A stretch of 64,000 bases of DNA from Centrapalus pauciflorus (lineage: Eukaryota > Streptophyta > Magnoliopsida > Asterales > Asteraceae): assembly GCA_020465985.1 (NCBI GenBank), contig JAANYP010007197.1, positions 248,001 to 312,000 on the forward strand. Reading direction: 5' to 3'. The notes beneath the pieces were generated by a model. That model made no database searches and had not been told where the DNA came from. It saw only the letters and a list, made by a program, of their open reading frames with translations. A program made the position numbers and the translations under genes. Of the stretch, positions 35,716 through 46,844 are shown piece by piece. Each line of letters starts with the position of its first letter. The first letter of the stretch is position 1.

Positions 35716-38621
35716 TAATCAATCAAGGAATTTGTTATTCCTATTTCCTAGCAATTTATGGATAAACCTAAATTCCAACAATTCACAGTTCAAAACACAC
35801 GTCACAATCACACCTAGACACTCATATTACCATAACCATCATAACCGTCTCTAAACACCATGTCCTATCCAATCTACCTTACCCCCATGACCGCCTTGCC
35901 ACCACTACCACAACTACAGTCGTCGCACCACCATTATCGCCAGTGTCACTGCCGCCTACCAAATTCGCAAATTTGATGTTTGGCTACCATAAAAATATTA
36001 AATCAAGAATTTAAAGTTGATATAGTTTTGTATAACATTATTAATCTAGTATTTTTATACTAAAATTGATATGGCACTCTTTTTATAATACTAAATGATC
36101 AACATGTTTCATTGCAACCTTTTTGAATTTTTAATGTCACACTTTTATCATAAATGTGCAAGAAAAGAATGAAATATGTTCTGTTTTTAACAACTTCAGA
36201 ATATAAATATCCTTTGAGCACTTAAAAACTAAAAAGGAATATGAAGCCATCTCTTTCTTTCTTTCCTTTTTCACCCTTTTTTTAGGATTGATGTTAACAT
36301 GTTGAAAAATAGCATGGAATGTTGGGAGAGGAATATGTTCTTGAAAGAACATTGTTCTCGGAAAATATATGCAAGTTAGTAAGTTGCTCAGTTTCTAAAA
36401 ACAAAATCAAGTATCCATCTGGATTACATAAAAGACATGTCATACGAATCGATACAGTATATGCTGTAAAAAAACGGATTAAATGTATAAAATGACATTG
36501 TTGTTGTCGATTCTCTTTATGTTTAAATGGTTGACCATCTTGTAGTAAAAAAAGAGCAATTAAAATACAACGAATGGACATAAAGTTTAAAATATACTAC
36601 CAATAACATTTATATGATTAAATAGCTACCTGATTTTTCATTTTACTCATTCAATTTATTATACACTCAAAACTCATTCAAATTTGATAATTGTTGTGTT
36701 TGATAGGTCAACAGAGTCAGAATCTAATAGGATTTTCCAGGTTATCCAAAAAAACTTAATCATTGTCATAGATAAAATGTTGCTAAAATCACAAATTTAT
36801 CTCTAAAAGTTATCACTACAGGTTTAAATTAAGTGATAGTAGAATTGTCATGAAAAAAATCCATAATGGATCAAAACTGAGACGTTTTTGGAAAGTATAA
36901 TGATTTAAATGACACAAATAAAAAAGTAGGTTGTTATTTAATAATATAAACTCATGTTAAAACTTCAAAGTATATTATTATGACTTGTGAAAAAGTGTAT
37001 CATCTAGAATGACAAAGCAACATAGAATACATTACCATTGTATACATCTAATCCAAGAAAAATTGTTTATAAGATAGCCCCAATTCAACCTTTAACAAGT
37101 ACAAATGAAACCCTTGGACATGGTGGCATTATAAATATTTTTTTTAATTTAGAAGAGTGCTAAATTTCATTTCAAGCCAATTATTACATATTTTACGTCG
37201 ACTTAAATACATGGGTGGATTAATGACAAGCTTGACTCTAATCTGACATCTGATGTCGTTTAGAATTCATACCTAATTTTTTTTTTTTCAGATAGATGTA
37301 TGAATGCACCCAACTTTGACTCGACTCAATAGTTTATCAAAATTACTTAAAACATATATTGTTTAATGACTCGACTTGACAAGCCACTAGACTCAGTTAT
37401 TTATATATAAAATGGTATAGTTATAAATATATATAAATCTGATAAGGCTCTCAAGTCTCACGAGTGAGGTAGTTAATACCTGAGCTTGACTCGACAAATT
37501 ACTCAAGTTGATTTATATCAAGTTGATTTTGAATAACTTCCAATCTTGTAGAAAACAAAAGAATTACAAGAAATATGTCAACATAAAGCTTAGGTCAAAA
37601 CATTCTAATGGATTAAGATTACATGGAATCAATGATTTTAATATGCTTACAATTTGATTTTGTTGAAATTTAATGATAAAATAACAAGATAAATTGTTAA
37701 ATTTTTATGATTCAATTGATTTTAAGTACATGTAGTCATAAGGAGTAAAAACCTAATGAAACAGAACTCAGTTAAATATGTAAAAATATGAAAATGTAAA
37801 TGGATTATTTTATTGTTTTGAAACACAAATGTCCCTTTCTTTTAAAAATTAAAAGATAAAAGAAAAGATAGGCATCACTTTTTTTTTAAAATATTGTGGA
37901 TATTTGAAAAATGAGAGCGAATGTTGGAGAGAACTATGTTCCTAGGTCATTGTTGTTGATTGATAATTTGTAAGTTGCTCAACTTTTCAAAGACAAAGTA
38001 TTTGGTCCTAATTTTCGATAAATTATTGATTTCTTTGAATCGATGCTTATGTTCGTTCGTAAGCATTAGACGAATCGATGCTTAGGATTCATTTCTTAGC
38101 ATTAGATGCAAATACATCATCTACAAGAATAATAATTTTATTCTTATCTTAACACACAACACAGTTAGGCGGCTATTATCATTTTCTATGATCAGGTTAA
38201 CATAATTGTATGGCAAAAAGTTAACCAACTATTTTGTTTATCTTTTTCAATTGGATAAAATATTATATTTTGTAATTAATTTTTTCTATAATTTAAATTG
38301 TTAGATTATTTTTTTACAATTTGGATAATTAAACATTTGAAATTTGTATTTGAAGTACAAATATGACCGATTTACCCAATTTAGAAAAATTGAAACAGTT
38401 CGTTATTATTAATGTTTGTAGCCGTTCAGGTTAGAATCAAACCGGAAAAAAAAAAAAATTAAACTTAGATGTATCAGTTCAGTTCGGGTCACGTCTAATT
38501 CCGGTTCGGTTCAAGTTTTTCCTGACTTCTATGATAAAAAGGAAATTACAAAACTAGACTGGAACAAAAACCGATTCTTGTAAATATTATAGACTGATAA
38601 CCAAACCAAATATGACATGTC
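35716..38621. other. Intergenic DNA with a diverged direct repeat
   Basis: No gene is supported. About 120 bp at 36296-36420 recur in diverged form at 37893-38010; shared words are TTGAAAAATR, GAATGTTGG, AGAG, TATGTTC and GTAAGTTGCTCA. Between 38400 and 38600 and again near 39160-39200 there are GGTTCGG and GGTACC words, probably the two halves of an older element split by the hAT insertion at 38630. Confidence 0.4.
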
Positions 38622-38629
38622 CAATCGCG

Positions 38630-39008
38630 TAGGGGTGTAAGTGAGCCGAGCTACTCGAGCTCGACTCGTTAAAAGCTCGAAAAAAACTCGAGTTAAACGA
38701 GCTCGAGCTCGAGCTCATTTAATAAACGAGCTCAAGCTCGAGCTCGCGAGCCTAAACGAGCCTATATGTAAATATATTTTTAAATTAATAAATTATAATA
38801 TATAGATTAAATAAATAAAAATAAAAAGTTATATATAATATATAAAAGATTATATAAATAATAATTAAAAAATTAAAATATATAATAAACGAGTCGAGCC
38901 CAAGCTTGAAAAACTATTCACGAGCCGAGCTCGAGCTCGAGCCTGGTACTTTTAAACGAGCCGAGCTCGAACTTAAACGTGTTCGAATTCGACTCGTTTA
39001 CACCCCTA
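38630..39008. mobile_element. Non-autonomous hAT element with GAGCTCGAGCTC arrays (379 bp)
   Basis: The exact 8-bp target duplication CAATCGCG lies at 38622-38629 and 39009-39016. Ends are TAGGGGTGTAAGTGAGCCGAG-like (left) and TAGGGGTGTAAACGAG (right, reverse complement). Both subterminal regions consist of repeated ACGAGCTCGAGCTCG words, which can fold strongly. A relative lies at 46437-46844. Confidence 0.9.
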
Positions 39009-39572
39009 CAATCGCGGTTTGGTTTACCGGTATCACCGGTTTGAACAGTTAAATCTTAAATGTTATCCCTAGTTATTATCCCAGTATATGAACCCTTTTG
39101 GCTTTTGGTTCCAAATTTTATCATTTAAAAGTTAGAAAAACTACAATTACTATTTGGTTTGGTTTTTTAATCCAAATTTTCAATTTGGGTTAGGTCTGGT
39201 ACCGTTACACATCCTTAGTCTGGACGGATTACCAAGTGAAGGATGAGCCTGTTCAACCAGTTAGACCAGATCAGGTCAGGTCAGTTGCGTTTTAACGATA
39301 TCAAACTATAAACTTCGAACCTCATCCTTCGACACAATTAAGTCTATCTGAACCTAACCATTACAAATGACACGATACATAACGAGTTACACTAACACAT
39401 CTTCTAAACATAAACGCATTATGCATATCGAGTTAAGCCATCCATCAATGGTCCGAGAAACCCAACTCGGAATGCAACACGAACAACATTCTTCAAATGA
39501 AAACAGATCAACCATCGATGGAACTTGAAATTATAGTTCATCAAAATGACAATACAAACAGATAAAGAACGT

Positions 39573-42500
39573 TTAGATCGAGAGTCCCTCGAAGTATCTC
39601 ATGTGATCTTCAAATGTCTCCCCGTGCCTGATCTTCACTACGGAACCATCTTCTTCGACCTTCAGTTTTTAACATTCAACAACTTTTATTCACCAGAAAC
39701 TTGTAAAATATTCGCAAAAAAACGCAGACTTCATGACAAAACAACTGGTTTTGACTGATGATTAGTATGGGTTTATAAGATTCTCTGTACCTATTCTCAC
39801 CTCATAAATGTCTATTTCTACCTATCATTATTACTATATTATTAGATTTCAGTTTTTTATAATTAATTAGCCAATAGAAAAATAACAGATTTTACCATTT
39901 CACTTTTCATGGTCAACTCAACCTTTTTTCTACCCCACCATGGGGTGTAAATACACTAACCCATTTGATATTTACAATAGAAATCCTTTGGTTTGACTTC
40001 AAAATTCAAAGTCAGGAGAAAACATACCCAATATTCGGGCGGGCGCATCTTGAGGTTGTAAGTCGAAGCCATGCTCATGCAGTAGGCGCCTGCATCATGA
40101 ACTACAAGCCCAGAGCCCTGTAGCACAAACTTGTTAACGTTATACCGAAGGCCAAGAAACAGGAAGCGAGAATCAAGAATCATAAAACCAAATTCAATTT
40201 TATATTGCTACTCGTTATAAGAACAGGTGGAACGATGTACCCTGGCAGGAGCAGGAAGTTCCCTGTTCTTCCCCAAGAAATCAGCCGATTCGCAAACTGG
40301 GCCCACTACATCAAAAGTTGAAACCGCAGAATCGGGTGGCGTAGGTGAAACCAGTTCTATGTGCTGCACTAGAACATATCAGAACGACAATTCGTGTTCA
40401 CAGACCAACAAATGAACTGAGTGGTTCATTTGAAGATATTCGGAAAAATGTTTTAGAAGTCTTTGCAAAAGAAAATGAGGCGACCGAGTAACAAAGTGAA
40501 TTTATAAAAAGGAAAATGATCTTTACTTGATAAGCATCGTATAAGCTAGGACGAATAAGTTCAGCCATGCTTCCATCAATCACGATAAAGTTTTTCGTGC
40601 CGTTTGTTTTCACACCGGTTACACGATTAACAAAGCAGCAAGTATTTGCAATCAGTGACCTCCCCGGTTCTATGATGAGATTCAGGTTTCGAGACTTGAC
40701 TAGCTCCCGAACCTTCACCAAATCAAACACGAAAAAAAACATTATTCCAACTTAAACTTGAATCTTAAGCGTAGGAATATATAGTTCTTACAGTATCAAT
40801 GAGATCTCTCGGTGTAGGAAGAACAGTACCGGCATGATAATAATCAATACCAAGACCACCTCCGATGTTCAAGTAATTAATATCAAACCCTTGGGCTCGA
40901 ATTTCGTCAATGAACTTCACCATAATGGCTGCAGCGTCTCTGAAAATGTCGACCTAAAAACCAGGAATATACAAGAAAAAATTTATGCTTGGTTACGCGA
41001 TTTTCTTTCTTTATCTATTCACCATTTTGTTAGCTTTTATCTCGATTTAAATTGAACCCACAAAATGAAAAAAAATTAAACCAAAGGGTCGTTTGGTTTG
41101 GAGGATTTAAACAATTCATTTAGGATCTGGATTTAGAAATACTCTTGTGTCATGTTTGGATAAAAAAAATAAAAAAAGAGGATTTAACTTCATTTAGCAT
41201 TTTATATTCTCAACTTCTTCACCTTTCATAATCCACCCATCCTCCTAAGGTGACGTTTGGTTCACAGAATGTAATTCAAATGAATTGGAATTTAAATTTT
41301 AGTTGGTAGTGTGTTTGATGGTGAGGGTAAAAGATAGTTTTTAGTATTGGTTCAATAATGTATGTTGGAATCGAATTCATGTATGTGTTGGAATCTAATT
41401 CATGTTTGAGTTAGAAGGAATGTTAAATTCCTATAAACAAAGAATTTGATGTCAAACAAATAAAATTTATCTCTTATCTTTGTCAGCAAAAATTCTAAAC
41501 AATCTAAATTTGAATTCCATTTCCTTCGATTTCCAATTCTGTGAACCAAACGCCACCTAAATATTTTAAAATCCTATCATTTTGGAATTCATCATTTTAA
41601 ATTCATGCAACCCATAAGAGATGATATTTCATTAAAAAGAAAGGAAACATGAAGATGTAGAATACATACCTTTGTAATGGTGGATCCAAGATGGCAATGT
41701 GCACCAACTAGCTTAAGTTCATCAGGATACGACTTCACGGCATCAAGAAACCATTGCAGCTTCTCGTTTCTTATACCAAATTTGGAGTTCTTGTTCCCCG
41801 TTGCAACATAAGGATGGACCTAATTGACAAAACATATAATTACAACATTCTTTATCATTATTAACACGTAAAAACAAGTAAAAGTAGATAAAAGCAAAAC
41901 AATTCATGTCCCATGACTCCCATTCGCCATTGAGCATCATGCTAGCAATGAACTTTCATCCAAGAACGCTTGTGGATCCTAAAGTCATCATAGTAAGCCA
42001 ACCAATAGAGAAGACGACTTCAACCCATTTATATAAAATAATAAAAAAGGGGTTCAAACCTATGCAGTTAATAGCGTCTCGCGGTCCAATAGCGGTCAAG
42101 ACCGCTATTTGCTATCGCGGTTATTGCGGTGATATATCGGTGATATAGCGGTATATTATATATATATATATGTATATATATATATGTATGTATATATATG
42201 CATGTATAATCATAATCATAGACATAAAGAACATAATATGAAGAACTAAAATCCTAAAGAACATAAACATAAAGAACAAAAGTCATAAAGAACTAAAATC
42301 ATAGAGGTCATAGAATCGAACAACACATTAAACAAACAAAGATAAACAAGATATAGCATTACTTTATAAAGTATTAAACAAAGTATTAAAGATTTAACAA
42401 AATATTTTAGCTTAAAGAATGATCGATCTGGACTGCTCCTCCAAATAGCGGTAAATAGCGGCAAATAGCGGTCCTAAATAGCGGTAAATAGCGGCAAATA

Positions 42501-45500
42501 GCGCCGCTATTCGCGGAACCGCTATTTAGCACCGCTATTTAGGACCGCTATTTTTTCAAGGACCGCTAACCGCTATAGCGGCGCAATTAACTGCCCAGGT
42601 TCAAACACTTTAGCTAAAAGCGAAATAGGGCACACGAGTCAATAAGTTTATTGTTGCCCAAAGTGTACGGAAGCATATACAGCCTCCTAAGTTGCTTTAT
42701 TCAAAAAAGTTGATTCATTCTGTTAATAATAATCGTTGTAATCGTATTTAATATGTTGATTACTTAAAAAATTCAAAAAACTGGACAAAAATTGCTTGGA
42801 GGTCAACCATTACAAAATTTTTACTTGTTTCGACACGCAGTGCCGGTCCTATCTTTTTTTAGGCCCGGGGCAAACACTTAAAAAGAGCCCTTAATATATA
42901 TAAGCAAAATTCGTATAAAAAAGTTACAATTAAATAATATTGAGAAAAAAATGTTATGCATTTTATTCATATGATTATAAATTGGGCAAAAGTTACATAC
43001 AATTTTAAATTATATTTTTATTAGTAAATTGAGAAAAAAAAGTTTAAATTTTAAATGATTCATAATATAAGCGGTAAACATACATGTCAAAAATAAATAA
43101 CATCCTAAGAAATAAGTACATATCTCATTAGTATTTTTAATAGTCGTATAATAAATAACATAAATCATGTAATAAACAAAAATAAAAAAAATCAAACTCA
43201 TTGAAATACAAAAATATAAATATTGAATTTGATGGATAATATATTGATATAAAGTAAATAGACGATATCTGTAGATGAAAATACAAGTGGTAGTGATGAT
43301 ATATAAAATAAAATAAAAATGCACTCAATGGGATTCGATCCCATGCCATTAAGGTTCCAAGGTAAGATGATTGCCAGATAACTAGCACATTACTTATGTT
43401 TTTTATCGCCCAAAAAATATATAAGCTAATACTAGACAGGTAGACTATATTAAATATAAACTTTTTTGGGCCCCTTATACTGAATTGGGCCCTGGGCGGT
43501 GGCCCATGTGGACCAGGCCCAGGGCCGGCCCTGTCGACACGTTACCCAAACTACCAATTTCACCAACCTATACAACAAGCTAATTGCACAATGTTCCAAA
43601 TCTATAGGATCAACGAATATAATAAAAGAGCAGAAAATGAAATAATCAAATCAAATTTTTGTCTCCGTGACTTTGATCTAGTTAAATGACCAGGATAATT
43701 TAAGTTTATACTTTATGCAAATAAAAGGCCACACAAACCTGAGGGTCAACATCTGGATTGATTCGAAGCAATACATTAACCTTCTTTCCAGCAATTCTTG
43801 CAGCCGATACAATATTATCCAAATCAAATTCACTGTCTATGTTAACAAATACACCTTCTTGAGCAGCAAGAACAAGATCCACCAAAAGCTTCCCATTTCC
43901 ATTAAATACACACCTATTATTCACAATCAACCACAAACTCAAATCTCCACCGAGGTTTACGGCTTTTAACCAATATTTGAAGGAAAAAAGTTGCCAAACT
44001 CCACCATTTCAACTTCACTTTTCATTCTTATTATCAGTTTACTTTAACATCGTCAAAAGTGATTATTAATAACTCAAATTACAGAAGCCATCCAAAAATT
44101 ATCTTCTATGATAGTTGATTGCTTATTCTGCTTTCTGACTATTAAATATCACATGAACACTTTTTTAAGGCAAAATATACATAATTACTCTCTATGCAGA
44201 CAAGTAGAAAGCAAAGCTGGAGCCTTAGCTGCCTTGTCAACTAGTGCTCTTTGACAAGAAGGGCTTGGGGTTGTTGTCAAAGGATATGGAGCCCTTTTTT
44301 CCTTCTTGATGAGTAAAGAATATACGGGGAATCCTAATCTCCTAAAACCAGTAACTATGGAGCTTTGCTCGCAATTCAACTTGAACTAAGAAGTAAGAAC
44401 CTGAACGAACCTTCAGAGTGCTATCTAAAGAATGAAGAAAGCGCTACGAAGCGATAATGCATCAAAACACTGAAACACCTAAAGCTAATGATATAGGTAG
44501 AAAACGTTACATATCCCAACAAGCATATTTATTACGTTAACTATTTAACTTCTTACATGTTTCTTTAAGTCTAAAAACTTGATTTGACCCTTGATAATCA
44601 GAAAATCAAATTTATCACATGTATTCATGTAGCAATGATAGAGTTCAATGTACATCCACACACCTTTAAGTACTTCTTAAGCATCATGGTTGGACAGGAT
44701 ATGTTCTGCGAATCCCAAATCCGAAACCAAAATCACAACAAAAACTCAACAATAATCTTGAAATTTTATTATCAAACAAGATCAAGAACTCAAAAAAATG
44801 GTATAGTGTCTACATTATGACTTATGCACACACTGATGACCCAATTAAGTACACTAATCCTATTTAACTTACCAACTCTAAGCTATAAACACAATTAAGA
44901 AAATACAATTTCACCCCTTGAGTTTCAAGCCACTACTCAACATAACATATAACACATTCTCCAATTCAACAATCAAAAATTTTACTTAACAATTATCAAT
45001 GGTCTCAAAAGATGTGCTCAATTAGCAATTTCATACAAGCGGAAGCAGATTTCAATTGTAAAATGTGAGAAAACATATAGAATAAAATAATCATATTGAT
45101 CGAAAATTTTGTACCTTGTAGGATCAAAACCAGCTTTAAGGGCCAATCTGAGCTCATTGCCACTAACCAAAACAGCCCCGCAACCCAAACTCCTCAAATG
45201 TTGTAATATCAAAAAGTTATTATTGGCTTTAATTGCATATCCGATAATCGAATTCAATCCCTCTAAAGCATCCTTATAAGCCTCGACATTTCTAGTTATC
45301 TGAGGCTTACTGTAAAGATAAAAAGGTCTCTTTTCAACGGCCTCCATAACTTCTTGAACCTTAAGACCTTCACAATATAGATATCCATCATCGTTTTTGG
45401 TGAAACAATGCTGAAATTTCTGTGTCTCTATTGGGTTTTGCGATATGACAGCTCGGATAGAAAGGGTTTTGGGAGTGGGTTTGAAGGAAATTAGGGTTTT

Positions 45501-45596
45501 GGGTGTGATGGCGTTTGAAGAATAGGTAAAGGTTTTGGCGAAAGAAAGTGATTGGCATTGAAGGTGAGTAGAAGAAGAAGAAGCGGCCGCCGCCAT
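39573..45596 (-). CDS. LYSA: Diaminopimelate decarboxylase, plastid (eight exons)
   Basis: Exons: 45596-45115, 43913-43739, 41819-41670, 40953-40792, 40712-40527, 40363-40241, 40117-40028, 39659-39573. All introns are GT-AG and the frame is kept, giving 484 residues, the normal plant length. The enzyme removes CO2 from meso-diaminopimelate to give L-lysine, using pyridoxal phosphate, in plastids. Residues 1 to about 50 form a Ser/Thr-rich, acid-poor transit peptide. The PLP lysine is Lys123 in YAIKANNN. GGGLG (300-304) binds the cofactor phosphate. EPGRS (338-342), the Cys409 motif GPVCESADF and Tyr438 in HDAGAYCMSM are the other active-site markers. The C-terminus FEGLSI is normal. No lesion is seen. 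Introns 1-3 have grown by insertions: a Tourist-like element in intron 3, Mutator-like and hAT elements in intron 2, and a foreign-looking island in intron 1. Confidence 0.95.
41249..41557. mobile_element. Tourist-like MITE in intron 3 of the decarboxylase gene (309 bp)
   Basis: A TAA target duplication lies at 41246-41248 and 41558-41560. Ends are GGTGACGTTTGGTTCACAGA (left) and GGTGGCGTTTGGTTCACAGA (right, reverse complement), differing by one base. This is the signature of PIF/Harbinger-derived Tourist elements. It stands within an older sequence starting GGGTCGTTTGGTTTGGAGGA at 41086, possibly a related element whose right end is decayed. Confidence 0.88.
42060..42597. mobile_element. Mutator-like MITE in intron 2 (538 bp)
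   Basis: A 9-bp target duplication, GGTTCAAAC, lies at 42051-42059 and 42598-42606. Inner ends are GCAGTTAATAGCG (left) and GCAGTTAATTGCG (right, reverse complement). The subterminal regions are packed with AATAGCGGT/ACCGCTATT words in both senses and would fold into strong hairpins. A (TA)n run sits at 42154-42200. It has no open frame. The 9-bp duplication supports a Mutator origin. Confidence 0.82.
42838..43533. mobile_element. Non-autonomous hAT element in intron 2 (696 bp)
   Basis: The exact 8-bp target duplication TCGACACG lies at 42830-42837 and 43534-43541. Ends are CAGTGCCGGTCCT and CAGGGCCGGCCCT (right, reverse complement). Near the right side, at about 43320-43385, the minus strand carries a tRNA-like stretch with ATGGGATCGAATCCCAT, similar to a pol III B box. 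This may be a SINE fragment or captured tRNA piece. It shares its terminal type with the nested element at 7176-7609. Confidence 0.9.
44180..44480. other. Compositionally distinct island in intron 1
   Basis: About 300 bp of balanced, non-repetitive sequence within AT-rich intron DNA. The style (for example GAAAGCGCTACGAAGCGATA and CTAGTGCTCTTTGACAAG) recalls plant mitochondrial intergenic DNA. A 64-residue open frame is present but not recognisable. An organellar insertion is a guess; other foreign or retroelement origins are possible. Confidence 0.3.
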
Positions 45597-45734
45597 TGAT
45601 GAAAGAACAGAGTGGAGGCCGAAGGTGATGCAGCTTTTCCTCTTTAAATCCGAGCAAGGGGTTTTTATTAGTTACGTGGCGTTGCAAATAACTCTCTTTT
45701 CCAGAAAATTTGGAATTAAATGAAATATCAAAAA

Positions 45735-45735
<1 letters not shown>

Positions 45736-45802
<67 letters not shown>
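45736..45802. repeat. Uninterrupted poly(A) run of 67 bases
   Basis: A pure A homopolymer on the plus strand, about 140 bases upstream of the decarboxylase start codon, so poly(T) on the sense strand of that gene. Homopolymers this long are unstable; it may be the tail of a retroposed sequence or simple expansion. Exact length could be affected by sequencing error. Confidence 0.85.
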
Positions 45803-45804
<2 letters not shown>

Positions 45805-46436
45805 AACAATAATACATGATAATATGAAGGGTAATTTATACTAAACAATTCCATAAAAAAAAAAAAACTATTCTACTTTAAATATCATTTTTATCATTTT
45901 ATATGTTATTTTCTTATTCATAGAATAGTTTATTACTCTATTTATATGAAATTTACATACAAAGAAAAACTGGTATATATAAATCACCTCAGAGTTAATA
46001 TTAAAAAGAATCCATTTTTCTTTTTCTTTTTTACGAGGTACAATTAATTCTCTTAATTTTTTTCTGACTGTTTAAGTTTCTAGATATTTTTTTGTCTAAT
46101 ACAAAAACATGTATTCAACTTGTTTAACCGGTCATCAACCGTTTATCAATACAATGACTTAAACACTAAAAAAGAAAATATTAATGACTTAATCGCTAAG
46201 ACAAGAAAAGCTTTTTTTTTTTACTTTTCAATACCAAATCATACGTTAAAAGAATTGTAAATCATTTTACAAGCTTTTAAAGTAGCAAATCAGAAATATA
46301 TATTTGAGTCAACCAATGACATCAAAATCTACCATAATTAAATTTAAAATAACCGTACATGTATTGATCGAAAATTCAAACCACTTTTCTAGAAATCAAG
46401 TTCATTTTGTCTTGTGTCCCTCCTTACCTACCAGAC
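45803..46436. other. AT-rich upstream DNA of the decarboxylase gene
   Basis: No gene is supported. Short A runs and AT-rich sequence only. Confidence 0.4.
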
Positions 46437-46844
46437 TATGGGTGTAAACGAGCGAGCCCAAGTATGTAAAGGCTCGCGCTGGGCTTGGCTCGTTTCGAGC
46501 TTTATGTGCAAAGCTCGAACTCGAGCTCGACTCGTGAAAATATTTATAAGCTCAAGTTTGGCTCGTTTATTCAAAGTATTACTTTGTTTAATAAATTTAT
46601 TATATAATTTAATTATATGTTTTACACATATATTTAATAATTGAAAATATATTTTTATAAGTTTCGTTTAAACTCGTTTAGGCTGGTGAGTTCCATAGAT
46701 AAAGCTTGGGCTCGAGCTCGTTTATTAAATGAGCTCGAATTCAAGCTCGAGTTTGCCTCGGGCTCGTTTAAATCAAACTTTTTTGAGCTTTTAACTAGTC
46801 GTGCTTGAGTAGCTCACGAGTAACTCGACTCACGTACACCTCTA
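46437..46844. mobile_element. Probable hAT element with CTCGAGCTC words (408 bp)
   Basis: Ends are TATGGGTGTAAACGAGCGAG (left) and TAGAGGTGTACGTGAGTCGAG-like (right, reverse complement). The subterminal repeats are of the same kind as the element at 38630-39008. No matching 8-bp flanks were found, so it is older or the flanks have mutated. Confidence 0.65.

Noticed and set aside
45672..45854. Poly-Phe open frame
   Set aside because: It is a translation of the poly(A)/poly(T) run.
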